Assembly: GCA_022448955.1 (NCBI GenBank)
Contig: JAKVCU010000063.1
Coordinates: 1-64,000, forward strand
Source of the DNA: Saprospiraceae bacterium
GTDB lineage: Bacteria; Bacteroidota; Bacteroidia; Chitinophagales; Saprospiraceae
Direction: 5' to 3'
Length of the DNA stretch: 64,000 bases
Position 1 is the first letter of the stretch; every line of letters begins with the position of its first letter. Below the pieces are notes generated by a model. It had not been told where the DNA came from and searched no databases. It worked only from the letters and a program-made list of their open reading frames with translations. Both the position numbers and the translations under genes were made by a program. Of this stretch, positions 37,076 through 47,400 are shown in pieces.

Positions 37076-39346
37076 TTAGTGAATTATAAATATTTTTTTT
37101 GACCTAAGCCATTGATTTCCAATAACACTTAAGATGTATTTGCCTTCCGGCAAATGTCTGGTCTCAATTTTTTCTAAATAATTGCCAGATATTTGGTCAG
37201 ACTTTTGCTTCTGGTATACTATCTGACCTTTAGCGTTTGTAAGAAAAAATGCTATGTCAGATGGCTTTTCTAAGCTATATTCTACGAAAGTATAATTCAT
37301 TGCAGGATTAGGATAAACATTAATGGATATCGGGCTATTTTCAATTAGGTTTTGTTTGGTCAGTGTAGATAAAGGGAACGTATTTCCATTTGGCAAAGCT
37401 GCCCACAATGCTAAAGCCGCTACTCCATCTCTATTAATGGCACCTGACGAAAATATATTGATCGCTAAATCGTCGTATGCAGTCCAATCAGATTGTCCTG
37501 AAAGATTCACTATTGGATTTGAGGAAAGCAAATCATAATCAATTAAGGATGGTGTGATAGCTCTATAGGCCTGAAAATCACCATAAGCAAGGCCTTCAAA
37601 TAAGACCTCTCCTCCATTTAAGGAAAGATCTAAATTACCAGGTACTATGCTACCATTGTGGAATAATACTTCTGTGCCGTTATCCGCATTTATAAGTGCA
37701 TCTTCAAAAAAATGCCATTCTAAAGAATATTGAGGATCATTTGGCAAACCATTAAGAATTGCTACATAGTCTACTCCATCCTTAAATCTAAATGCTGGCA
37801 GGTTAAAAATAATTTGATCAGGTCCTTCACTATCTCTTCCAGCGATACCTGTGCTGTAATCAAAGCGAGTGGCTGCAAATAAATAAGGCGTTGCACTCCT
37901 AAAGGCTAAATCATCAAAAGACAAATTATTGTTGAAGTAGACATCAATACTATCCATTTCATTTAGTGCAAAGTTTTGGATAAACTGAACCCTTGTCACA
38001 GGAATAAAAGGGATAACATTGCCATTAGATAATACCAAAAACCAATTGTAATTTGGATTTGGATGATTGATATCATATTGGCCAACAGAAAAAATAAGAC
38101 CTGAAAGCCCTCCTCCTCCTGTCAAATTATTATAAAATTGAGCAATCAGATGATCATCAGTTGAATCATTCATATCCAAGATGTTTATTCCTGAAATTAA
38201 AGGCACATAATCTTCTGAAAACTCTCCAAAAGAAAGGTTTGTGAGGTTTTGGCTTTCGCCAAATAGTTTGAGCTCAATTGAAGGGCCAGTTGTCCAAGCA
38301 TGAAAAAACTTTGCATCAAAATTAGTGATGCTAGAACCAATGGGTTGTCCATCATCAATAAATAATGAAAAAGAGTTGTTTACTGGGCTACCTGCGAAAA
38401 CAAGAATTTTGTTGGATCGATCTTCAAAGATATTATTTTGAAAAAAATATATAGCATCTTCTACAGAAGTACTATTTCCTGGTGCTACAGCAATCGTAGT
38501 AGACGTATCTGATCGCCAGAAAAAATAAGGGCTCGCTGAAGTATAGTTGAAATTATCAAAAAGCAAATCTTCGTCAAAATAAATATCGATTGGGCCTACG
38601 GCAGCAGCTTGAATGAGCTGTAGCCTTGCCGCACCAGTTTCTAAAAGCGGAACGACACTACCATTTGCGAAAGCTGCAAAAAGGCCAAAGGAAGAATCTT
38701 CCCAATAAGCTGAACTAAAAACCGTGATGGCCACTCCCGGAACCAAACTCAAGTTAGCCTCAAAAGTGTGACTGATATTTGAACTTCCTGTTGCTCGAAT
38801 ATCCCAATAATACAATTGACTTGGCAGAGGGAAGTAACTATCCAACTCACCATATTCTACATCGCTAAACATTGTACCTGTAAGTCGTAGGTCAATATCT
38901 ATATTGGGTGAATTGATGGCCCCGTTAAAAAAGGCTATTTCTATCTCCTCAGGGCTATCTGCTTCCAACTTTCCATTATTTGTATAAATTGGAGTAATGG
39001 GCTTAGAAGGATGGTTTAATATTCCGTTTAGAACAAGCTGATGATCAGCATTTAAACTACTTGTTGATAATGGAATGGTTAAGAAAGCATTACTAGATGA
39101 ATTCGAAGGGCTGATAGCTACTTTTATCTCTTCTTGAACATGAGAAACAGGCAATATTAAAAAGGGAGTAGCTTCCCGAGTATTTAAACCCTCATAAAAG
39201 AGAATGTCATTAAAATAGAAGTCCAAAGTTATGGCTTCTATCCCATTTTCGTTTAAAGCATTATTAATAATTTGAAGAGTGCTTTGCCCAGAAAGACTGT
39301 TGATGCTAAAGATTAATAAGAGAGTGATTAAACGAAAAAAAAACAT
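37076..39346 (-). CDS. secreted DUF4397-type protein with three units and a T9SS tail
   Basis: 756 aa. The signal peptide spans residues 1-20 (NSLSGQ). Three consecutive units each hold two diverged DUF4397-like halves: one starts with a stretch such as LQIINNALNE, RLQLIQAAAV or RVQFIQNFAL and runs into an IDVYF motif; the other starts near FFNGAINSPNIDID, FFHAWTTGPSIEL or FHNGSIVPGNLDL. The C-terminus is a T9SS sorting domain (NVYPNPAMNYTFVEYS ... GKYILSVIG, KKIFIIH). It is a surface or released beta-sandwich protein of unknown ligand. It is a diverged, shorter relative of its neighbour, whose terminator separates them. Confidence 0.78.
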   Translation of the reverse strand: MFFFRLITLLLIFSINSLSGQSTLQIINNALNENGIEAITLDFYFNDILFYEGLNTREATPFLILPVSHVQEEIKVAISPSNSSSNAFLTIPLSTSSLNADHQLVLNGILNHPSKPITPIYTNNGKLEADSPEEIEIAFFNGAINSPNIDIDLRLTGTMFSDVEYGELDSYFPLPSQLYYWDIRATGSSNISHTFEANLSLVPGVAITVFSSAYWEDSSFGLFAAFANGSVVPLLETGAARLQLIQAAAVGPIDIYFDEDLLFDNFNYTSASPYFFWRSDTSTTIAVAPGNSTSVEDAIYFFQNNIFEDRSNKILVFAGSPVNNSFSLFIDDGQPIGSSITNFDAKFFHAWTTGPSIELKLFGESQNLTNLSFGEFSEDYVPLISGINILDMNDSTDDHLIAQFYNNLTGGGGLSGLIFSVGQYDINHPNPNYNWFLVLSNGNVIPFIPVTRVQFIQNFALNEMDSIDVYFNNNLSFDDLAFRSATPYLFAATRFDYSTGIAGRDSEGPDQIIFNLPAFRFKDGVDYVAILNGLPNDPQYSLEWHFFEDALINADNGTEVLFHNGSIVPGNLDLSLNGGEVLFEGLAYGDFQAYRAITPSLIDYDLLSSNPIVNLSGQSDWTAYDDLAINIFSSGAINRDGVAALALWAALPNGNTFPLSTLTKQNLIENSPISINVYPNPAMNYTFVEYSLEKPSDIAFFLTNAKGQIVYQKQKSDQISGNYLEKIETRHLPEGKYILSVIGNQWLRSKKIFIIH

Positions 39347-39421
39347 ATCAACTAGAGATTTATATAGTCAGACTAAATCATATAAATATCCTTTTAAATT
39401 CTTCAATTTAAAACAAAAAAA

Positions 39422-39442
39422 GCCCGTTGCAAAGCAACGGGC
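39422..39442 (-). terminator. terminator of the large DUF4397 gene
   Basis: GCCCGTTGC-aaa-GCAACGGGC, perfect 9-bp GC-rich stem. On the minus strand it is followed by a run of seven T, 33 bp after the stop codon. Confidence 0.95.
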
Positions 39443-39475
39443 CCTTCATTTATATATCAGGATACTAATCCTTAT

Positions 39476-42400
39476 TTATTTTACAACAGTGAAACGTTTC
39501 GTCAAGATACCTTGAGGAGTTACGATACTGTAGTTGTATAAACCAGCCGCTAATCTGCTTACATCTAATGTATAAGTGTAAGCACCTTCGTTCTGCTTAC
39601 CAGCGTACTGTGATTGAATCAAACGACCAGTTGCATCATAGATATTTAAGGTAACATCTAATTTCGCATCTAGTGAATAATTGACTTCTGCCAAATCTCT
39701 AGCTGGGTTTGGTATAATAGTAAAGCTCGTTACCTCATTCGCTAATTCATTCGTAGATACTAGTTCATCCAATGGGAATGTCGTACCATCAGGTAGAGCA
39801 ACCCATACTTGGAATCCATCAGCCGGTTCTTCGCTTCCTAAGAAACCAGAGGCAAATACAGTGGCTGCACCACCTTCCAAACTAGTAACATCTGCGGTAT
39901 AACGCTTCACAATTACATCATTATCATTTGAAGGGGTAACATCTAATGTATATGTATTGGCAGGTACATTTAAGTATCCGTCAAATTCACCATACTCGAC
40001 ATTGTCATAGATTACACCTACGCCCTGAGCTACTACATCTACTTCAGGAGCATCTGGAGAACCGTGGTACAATAATAAGTCTACACCACCATCTGAAGCT
40101 GTTCTTCCTTCATCAAAGATTGCAAGGTCGAATGGTGTATCTGGATCACCAACCACACCTGTTGCCATGATAATGTATACTTTTCCATCTTCTAGAGTAA
40201 CACCGTCAAAGTTTGCGATTGCATCGGCAGAAGAAGTGCTATTTTCACCTGCTACAGCTAAATCAATACCTACACGGGTAGGTAAATCAACAAATGGAGA
40301 TGCTGAACGGAAAGCAAAGTCATCTAAGAATAGAGCATCATTAGCATAAACGTCAACTGTTGGTGTTGGTGAGTTGTGAATCACCTGTGCTTGTGCAACT
40401 GGCGTTAAACGCAATACTGTACCATCAGGTAAGGCAGCTAATAAATCAAAATCTTTATCATCATCTGGAGATAATGTGCCAGAAGCAAAGATCACTGCTG
40501 ATGCGCCACCAAATGCTTGTGCATCGATATTAAATGTACCGACTAAGGTTTCTTCTGAGCCATCAGGGCGGATTTCTAAGAAATAATTTGCGGGTGGAAT
40601 GGACGTATAATCATCGCTATAACTACCATACGCTAAACCATCCAATAGAGTACCAATACCTCTTGCTACTACATCAACTGCTGGCGCATCTGTTGCTCCA
40701 TGGAATACAGAGACATCAAGAGTCGCAGCACTTTCAGATCCCAATCGACCATTATCTTGAACAAATAATTCGAATGGCGTCGTTGCATCGCCGGGTATAC
40801 CAGCTGCAATAATATTGTAGAATTTACCATCTTCTAATGTAACAGCTGGTAGGTTTAAGAATACCTCTTCTGGACCAGTACTTGTAGGGCCAGCAACACC
40901 AATATTAATTGGGGTTCTTGTCACGATAAATGTATATGGTGTAGCTGTTTGGAAAGCAAAGTCATCTACAAATATTCCACCATTTGCATATAAATCAACT
41001 ACTTCTGCACCTGGAGCTGCAGAGTTGTGAATCGTTTGTGCTAATGTTACCGGTATAAATGGGATTACAGTACCGTTTGATAATGCAACATATAGATTGA
41101 TTCTTGGATCACCATCTTCTGCAAGGAAGCCACCTGCAAATACAACACCTGCGAGTCCCTGACCTCCAGTCAAATTAAAGAAGAATTGAGCGACTAAATC
41201 TTGAGTACCTGCTGGTAATAATTCTAATACGAATGGCTGTGGTAATAAACCAATATAATCATCCGTAAACTCACCAAATGCAATATCAGAAATAACATTT
41301 CCTGCAAAGAAGTCATCTACATCAACTGCTGGCGCATCCGGCGATCCGTGGAATACCTTTGCTTCAAAGGTTGCTGGATCAGCACTTGCTTCCTTACCTT
41401 CAGAAATAAATAAGTCGAATGTACCATTCGCTACCTCACCAGCAGCCACTACAACTACGGTACTTCTATCTTCAAATACAATATCTTCAAAAGTAGCAAT
41501 CGCATCATCTACTGATGTAGATGTTGGAGGAGCCACCGCAATATCAACTGGAATATCTGCTCTAAACCAACCGAATGGTGTGGCAGTTAAAAATTCGAAA
41601 TCATCTAAAACTAGGGCACCATCGACATAAATATCTACTGTTCCAGATGGAGAGTTATGGATAATTTGACCTCTAGCAGCACCAGTCGCAGGAAGTTCGA
41701 CTACTGTTCCATCAGCTAGTGCAGCAAAAAGACCAAATGCTGGATCACCTCCTAATAAACCAGAAGCAAATACGGTAATAGCATTACCACCAAGACCATC
41801 TAAATTAGCTTCGAAGGTAGCCACTACATCAGTAGAACCTGTTGCCCGGATGTCTAAATAATATAAGTCTTCTGGTACAGCAATATATCCATCATACTCC
41901 CCGTATTCAACATCCGTAAATAATGTACCAACTAGACGAGCGTCTACATCTACATTTGGTGCACCAGGAGAACCATGTAATACCGTAATCTCCACCTCAC
42001 CATCAGCGGCTCTTTCTTGTCCCATACCATTTATTGCTAAGCCAAATGGGAAGTCAAGGTCCCCAACAATACCATTTGCAGTGACTACATATGTACCCCC
42101 ATTTTCAAGTGTTACTGGGAAATTGGCAATAGCATCAGCTGCTGATGTACTATTATCTAAAGCTACCCCAAGATTTATTTCTACACCAGCTGGTAAGAAG
42201 ATAAATGGAGATGCTGTTCGGAAAGCAAAATCATCTAAAAGAATATCATCATTTCCGTATATATCAACTGTTGGAGAAGGTGAATTGTGAATCACCTGTA
42301 CTCTTGCAACACTTGCTGCAGGAAGTTCAATCACTGTTCCATCTGGCAATGCTGCAAATAAACCAAAGTTAGGCGTATCACCCAATAAACCTGATGCGAA

Positions 42401-44233
42401 TACAGTTGCAGCACCACCCGCCAAACCAGATAAATCTGCTGCATAAGTAGCCACGATATCAGGACTGCCTGCAGCGCGAACATCAACATAGTATAATGCT
42501 GGTGCAACTGCGATATAATCACTGAATTGACCAAAAGCTACATCACCAAAAATTGTACCTACAGTTCTTACTCCGATATCTACATTTGGAGCATCTGGAG
42601 AACCGTGGAATGCTTGGAATTCAACTGTAGCTGCATCATCCGCTGCTGTTTTTGCGCCGGCTTTCACCTCTAGGTTGAAGGGTGTATTTGGATCGCCTAC
42701 GATACCATTTGCAATCACTATATAGTTTTCCCCTTCCGTTAATGCTCCTAATGGGAAAGTTGCAATCGCATCATTTACAGAGGTACTTGGACTTACTGCA
42801 ATAGCTACTTCTACATCTACCCCTGCAGGCAATGCTAAAAATCCAGTTGCTGCGCGGAATGGAACCGCCGCCAATGTAGGTAAGCCATTCAAGTAAATAT
42901 CAACAACAGGACCAGCATCTGTTCCTGCAAATGGAGAATTGTGAATAATTTGAACATTGGCAGTCGCTGCAATACAAGAAAAATCTGCATCCTCATTGTT
43001 TGCTCCGGGAGTGATGCACTGTGCTCTGAAGTCAGCTCCATTATTATCTGAATCAAATCCATTAGGAATACGAGCAAGGCCAAAGTTATCAATGGCTGAA
43101 ATATCGACTAAATCATCTCCGCTACCTTCCGAAACATTTTCGATAGTTCCTTCGTAGCTTAATGCATCAAAAATTTGTCCTTGGAATGCTAATGCGATAG
43201 CATCAGGGCCACCATTTTGTACACTGCCACCAGCTACTGATTGATCACAGTATGCTGCATTGTTTTCGCCGAAGCAAACCACATAATAGCCACCTGCTGG
43301 TACAGTCACATCATCCAAAGCAATTGAATTGTATTGTTGGCTATTGCTACCATTCCATAAATCAATTGATGTGCCGAATAAGTTGGCATCTTCCGTACCA
43401 TTGTTAAATAATTCAATAAATTCAGCAGTATCGCCCCCTGCTTGGTCGTAATCCACCTCATTGATAACCATAGAAGGTGCATTTACTGCTGGTAATTCTA
43501 ATACTGTACCATCCGGCAATGCAGCAAATAAACCAAATGCTTCTCCATTTTGATTAGCAGGTGGATCTAGAAAGCCTGAGGCAAATACAACAGCAGCTCC
43601 ACCTGCCAAACCACTAAGATCCGCCATGTAGCTAGCTACAATTGTTTCATTAGCTCCAGCAGGGGTAACATTTAAGATATATTTTGCTGGGGGTACGCCA
43701 GCATAGCCACTGTAAGCTCTAAAATTGAGATTTGGAATAAGTGGTGCTCCACCTACTACAACATCTACAGCTGGTGCATCTGTTGAGCCGTGAAAAGCAT
43801 TGATATCGACCATTTCTGGCATAGAGGCAGCAGTCTGCCCTGTAGCCCAAATATCCAAGTTAAATCCAATATTAGTATTTGTAGAAGTATTGAAGTCATC
43901 TGGATTTAATACACCATTTGCTGTGGCAATATAGGTATCACCTTCTGTCAAAGTGAGTGGACCCAACGAAAGGATAATATCCTGTGGGCCTGAACTGTTT
44001 GCAGGAGCGAAGCCAAATTGAAGCTCAACGCCAGCTGGAAGGTCAATGAATCCAGTTGCTGTTCGAAATTCAAAATCATCTAGTGCTGGTGTTGCACCTT
44101 GATTCACATAAACATCCACAGTCGAAACTGCTGGATCTGGCGAATTGTGAATAATTTGTACACTCGCCGTTTGAGAGAACGCATAAGTAGAGAATAAAAA
44201 CGCTACAATGAGTAGCATGTAATTTTTGTTCAT
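39476..44233 (-). CDS. giant secreted DUF4397 repeat protein with lamin-tail insert and T9SS tail
   Basis: 1585 aa from the ATG at 44233 (MNKNYMLLIVAFLFSTYAFSQ signal peptide); an open extension to 44281 has no signal-like start. Six units of about 210 aa each contain an IHNSP half (VQIIHNSP, then VDVYVN-type) and an HGSPDAP half, ending in a repeated FASGFL ... GLFAALPDGTVIELP block. Between units 1 and 2 sits a lamin-tail domain (MVINEVDYDQAGGDTAEFIE ... GGYYVVCFGEN, about 255-420). The C-terminus is a T9SS domain (TIIPNPARDLAEVNYS ... GLYNYSIVTP). A long surface protein, probably adhesive or structural. It has its own strong terminator and is divergent from the Clp-like gene. Confidence 0.85.
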   Translation of the reverse strand: MNKNYMLLIVAFLFSTYAFSQTASVQIIHNSPDPAVSTVDVYVNQGATPALDDFEFRTATGFIDLPAGVELQFGFAPANSSGPQDIILSLGPLTLTEGDTYIATANGVLNPDDFNTSTNTNIGFNLDIWATGQTAASMPEMVDINAFHGSTDAPAVDVVVGGAPLIPNLNFRAYSGYAGVPPAKYILNVTPAGANETIVASYMADLSGLAGGAAVVFASGFLDPPANQNGEAFGLFAALPDGTVLELPAVNAPSMVINEVDYDQAGGDTAEFIELFNNGTEDANLFGTSIDLWNGSNSQQYNSIALDDVTVPAGGYYVVCFGENNAAYCDQSVAGGSVQNGGPDAIALAFQGQIFDALSYEGTIENVSEGSGDDLVDISAIDNFGLARIPNGFDSDNNGADFRAQCITPGANNEDADFSCIAATANVQIIHNSPFAGTDAGPVVDIYLNGLPTLAAVPFRAATGFLALPAGVDVEVAIAVSPSTSVNDAIATFPLGALTEGENYIVIANGIVGDPNTPFNLEVKAGAKTAADDAATVEFQAFHGSPDAPNVDIGVRTVGTIFGDVAFGQFSDYIAVAPALYYVDVRAAGSPDIVATYAADLSGLAGGAATVFASGLLGDTPNFGLFAALPDGTVIELPAASVARVQVIHNSPSPTVDIYGNDDILLDDFAFRTASPFIFLPAGVEINLGVALDNSTSAADAIANFPVTLENGGTYVVTANGIVGDLDFPFGLAINGMGQERAADGEVEITVLHGSPGAPNVDVDARLVGTLFTDVEYGEYDGYIAVPEDLYYLDIRATGSTDVVATFEANLDGLGGNAITVFASGLLGGDPAFGLFAALADGTVVELPATGAARGQIIHNSPSGTVDIYVDGALVLDDFEFLTATPFGWFRADIPVDIAVAPPTSTSVDDAIATFEDIVFEDRSTVVVVAAGEVANGTFDLFISEGKEASADPATFEAKVFHGSPDAPAVDVDDFFAGNVISDIAFGEFTDDYIGLLPQPFVLELLPAGTQDLVAQFFFNLTGGQGLAGVVFAGGFLAEDGDPRINLYVALSNGTVIPFIPVTLAQTIHNSAAPGAEVVDLYANGGIFVDDFAFQTATPYTFIVTRTPINIGVAGPTSTGPEEVFLNLPAVTLEDGKFYNIIAAGIPGDATTPFELFVQDNGRLGSESAATLDVSVFHGATDAPAVDVVARGIGTLLDGLAYGSYSDDYTSIPPANYFLEIRPDGSEETLVGTFNIDAQAFGGASAVIFASGTLSPDDDKDFDLLAALPDGTVLRLTPVAQAQVIHNSPTPTVDVYANDALFLDDFAFRSASPFVDLPTRVGIDLAVAGENSTSSADAIANFDGVTLEDGKVYIIMATGVVGDPDTPFDLAIFDEGRTASDGGVDLLLYHGSPDAPEVDVVAQGVGVIYDNVEYGEFDGYLNVPANTYTLDVTPSNDNDVIVKRYTADVTSLEGGAATVFASGFLGSEEPADGFQVWVALPDGTTFPLDELVSTNELANEVTSFTIIPNPARDLAEVNYSLDAKLDVTLNIYDATGRLIQSQYAGKQNEGAYTYTLDVSRLAAGLYNYSIVTPQGILTKRFTVVK
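39760..44165 (-). repeat. six tandem DUF4397 coding repeats of about 630-660 bp
   Basis: The IHNSP-coding motif recurs near 44150, 42945, 42285, 41660, 41030 and 40375. Spacing is 625-660 bp except for the first interval (about 1205 bp), which includes the roughly 500-bp lamin-tail insert. Nucleotide similarity is visible (GTGAATTGTGAATaAcyTG recurring), so units were copied and then diverged. Confidence 0.85.
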
Positions 44234-44498
44234 AATAACATACATTTGGTTATGTAGATGATAATTGTTACAAGCCCTCAAACATGAGCACCGTACTTAT
44301 GTTTAATGAAATTTGCCAAAATCCGACAATTTGTTAAACAAAAAATTATTTTCGACAAATACCTGTCAATTACTATAATTTTTCTGCTTACAAATAGGGG
44401 TAGTCATTTATGCTCAGCATTTTTTAAAATAGCAGTCGTGTTTATTAGAAAAAATTTTATCTTAATGTCCGCAATTAAAAGAAAGCAACCCTGTCCAA

Positions 44499-47400
44499 AT
44501 GGCATTTATAAAGCTAAATATCCCTGTTGTTGTTAAAGAAATAAATTTAGAAGAGCGTCCCCAATACTACATCCGCCCGTTATTTCTGTCTTATCCAGTA
44601 GCTACCAACTTCAGGTATGAGTCGGCTATTGGTCAATTCCAAAAGGAGATTAAAAATATCTTTAAAGGCTTTGCCTTAGAAAGATCAAATCAGGATCAAT
44701 TAAAGTGGTATTTATACCAACCAGAAATTTTGTTTAAGAACTATAAGTTGGAGTTCAACATCGGTAAACAATTTATTAGTGGCTATTTTTCTGCAGCTAT
44801 TTTCCGTCAAGGAGAACATACGTTCATACACATTCCTACGCTCAATTATATGTTTATGGCACATCCAGGACAGGATGATAACATCCAAATTAAGCGGGCT
44901 TGTAAGCATATTATTAAGCAATATAAAGAAGAAGATGGCAATGATTTTGATCCTAGTTTATATTATTCCGATAAGAAGACCTTCCATACTTTTGTAGAAG
45001 TTAATGTCAATATAGGCCAAGGCCCCTTTAAGTTTGAACGTTCTGCTAATAATTGGTTCTTTGCGGCTTTAGGCGGAGATACTGCTTTCGAAGGAGATGT
45101 TGAAATCGAAAAAGTAGGTTATGACTTAAATAGTTTATACCCATCTGAGCTTCGAAGAGCATTTTATCAGGATGATATTGTTGATAAAATTCAAAAGATA
45201 GTTTTTCAAGCTGATCATACACCTATTGCGCTCATTGGACCAGAAGGTGTAGGCAAGCACACCTTAATCCATGAAGTCATCTGGAGATATCAAGATAAAA
45301 ACAAACGAAAGTCTAAAGGAAGAATCCAGCGACTTTGGCATATCGACCCAACAAGGATTATATCAGGAATGAGTGTTGTCGGAATGTGGCAAAAGCGCTT
45401 TGAAGCCATTCTAAAGTTTATCCGTAAGCCTCACCCAACAGAAGAAGGTGCAGATATGCTTATGATTGATAATGCAGTAGCTATGCTACGAATAGGCAAA
45501 TCTGCTCAAAATGACCTTACATTAAGTGATGTACTTAGGCCATATCTCGAAAAACGCCAAATTCAGTTTATAATTATTGCTAGCTCGGAAGAGTGGAAAG
45601 TGTTGCAAGAAAAAGATCGCCGATTTAGTGATTTGTTTCAGATTTTCCGAATACAAGAACCTGATATTGAAATTGCAACAAGAATCATCCTACAACAAAG
45701 GAAAGTTTTGGAAAGTGCAAATGGTACTTTCTTTACGATTCAGGCAATTAATCAGTTATTAACTATTCAAAGAAATTACTTAAAAAGTAAGCCACTGCCG
45801 GGCAGTGTCATGCGTTTGATGCAGCAGTTGGCTGTGAAGTATCGCTTTCGCAAAATAGATGCACCAGAGGTGCGACGAGAGTTTGAGACATATAGTGGAT
45901 TAGAAGAACGAATATTTGATGCTTCCTATATTTTTGAACAAGATGAAGTACATCAAGCCATTAGTAGGCAATTAGTAGGGCAAGAAGAAGCTGTTCAGGT
46001 ACTTGGCGATTTAATCCATCTTGTCAAAGCTAAGATTAATGACAAATCCAAGCCTTTAGGTTCATTCCTTTTTATTGGACCTACAGGTGTTGGTAAAACA
46101 CAGGCTGCAAAAGTACTTTGCCAGTATTTAATGGGTAATGAAGACCGCCTACTTCGGTTTGATATGAATGAGTATATTGATGCTTTTGCCATTAATCGAT
46201 TAATTGGTGATTACAGTAGTCCAGAAGGACAATTGACGGGTAAGGTCAGATATCGTCCATTTAGTATTGTATTGTTGGATGAGATTGAAAAAGCCCATTC
46301 AAGTATTCATGATTTATTATTGCAAGTACTAGATGATGGACGTTTGACAGATGCACTTGGTCGTACAGTTGATTTTACAAATACGATCATTATCATGACC
46401 TCTAATGTGGGTGCCTCGCAAGCAAGCACAACTATTGGACCTTACAAAGATGATGTAAAAGATAATGTTTATGCTAAAGCCGTTGAAAACCATTTTCGCC
46501 CAGAGTTTATTAATCGAATAGATCAAATTGTTGTTTTTAATGCCTTAAAAGAAGAGCACATATTAGGTATTGCTCGACTGCAAATAAAAGAATTACTTAA
46601 ACGCGATGGTTTTGTCCGAAGAACCACTATTCTTAATATATCACAAGCGGCATTAGCCTATGTAGCAAGGAGAGGTTATGATAAGCAAATGGGTGGTCGT
46701 GCTTTAAAAAGGCAAATCGAAAAAGATTTAACTGCTCTATCAGCAGAGCAGCTTATTTCTACGGATACAGAAACGCCTATTATCTTTGAAATTTTACTCA
46801 AAAATAATACTCTAGTACCAAGTATTAATCCGCTAGATTTTGTCACACCTATTTCAGGAAAATGGTTGCCAGAAACACCTGAAGAATTGAAGGGACGAAA
46901 TTTCTATATGCAATTGATCCAAGCTATAGAGCGCTTAGAAAGTCGAACTAGGAAGCTCGAGGTGGATAAGGAAGGGCCCATATATTCGGGGAGTGCTCAG
47001 GAAAACTGGCAGTATTATGACTTTAAGAATAAACTTGCAGAATTAAAGGAGCATTTAACAAAGATCATGTTAGGTTATAGAGAGCGTTTCTTTAGAGAGC
47101 CACCAGCGATTCCACTCCGCTTGAAAAGAGGGGAATTGGTTCAGCGCAATGACTTCTCCACCAAAGGAGTTCGTGAAAACTTACGTGACCGATTATTCCA
47201 AGAGGAAGGTATCAAAGAACTGAGTGAGGCCTATCATTTTGCTGCTCCTATTTTCGATAGTTTAAGTACCGAATTTTTAGAGAACTATCTTAGAGTCACA
47301 TTTATTCAGCTAGCAGCAATAGATTTTCTTCGATCTGAAACGCAGAAGATCGAATTGCATCTAACTTCTTGCATCAATGGATTGGGAGATGATCAGATTT

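Noticed and set aside
39946-40812. His/Leu-rich plus-strand frames of 60-92 codons opposite the DUF4397 gene
   Set aside because: Periodic by-products of the coding repeat on the other strand.
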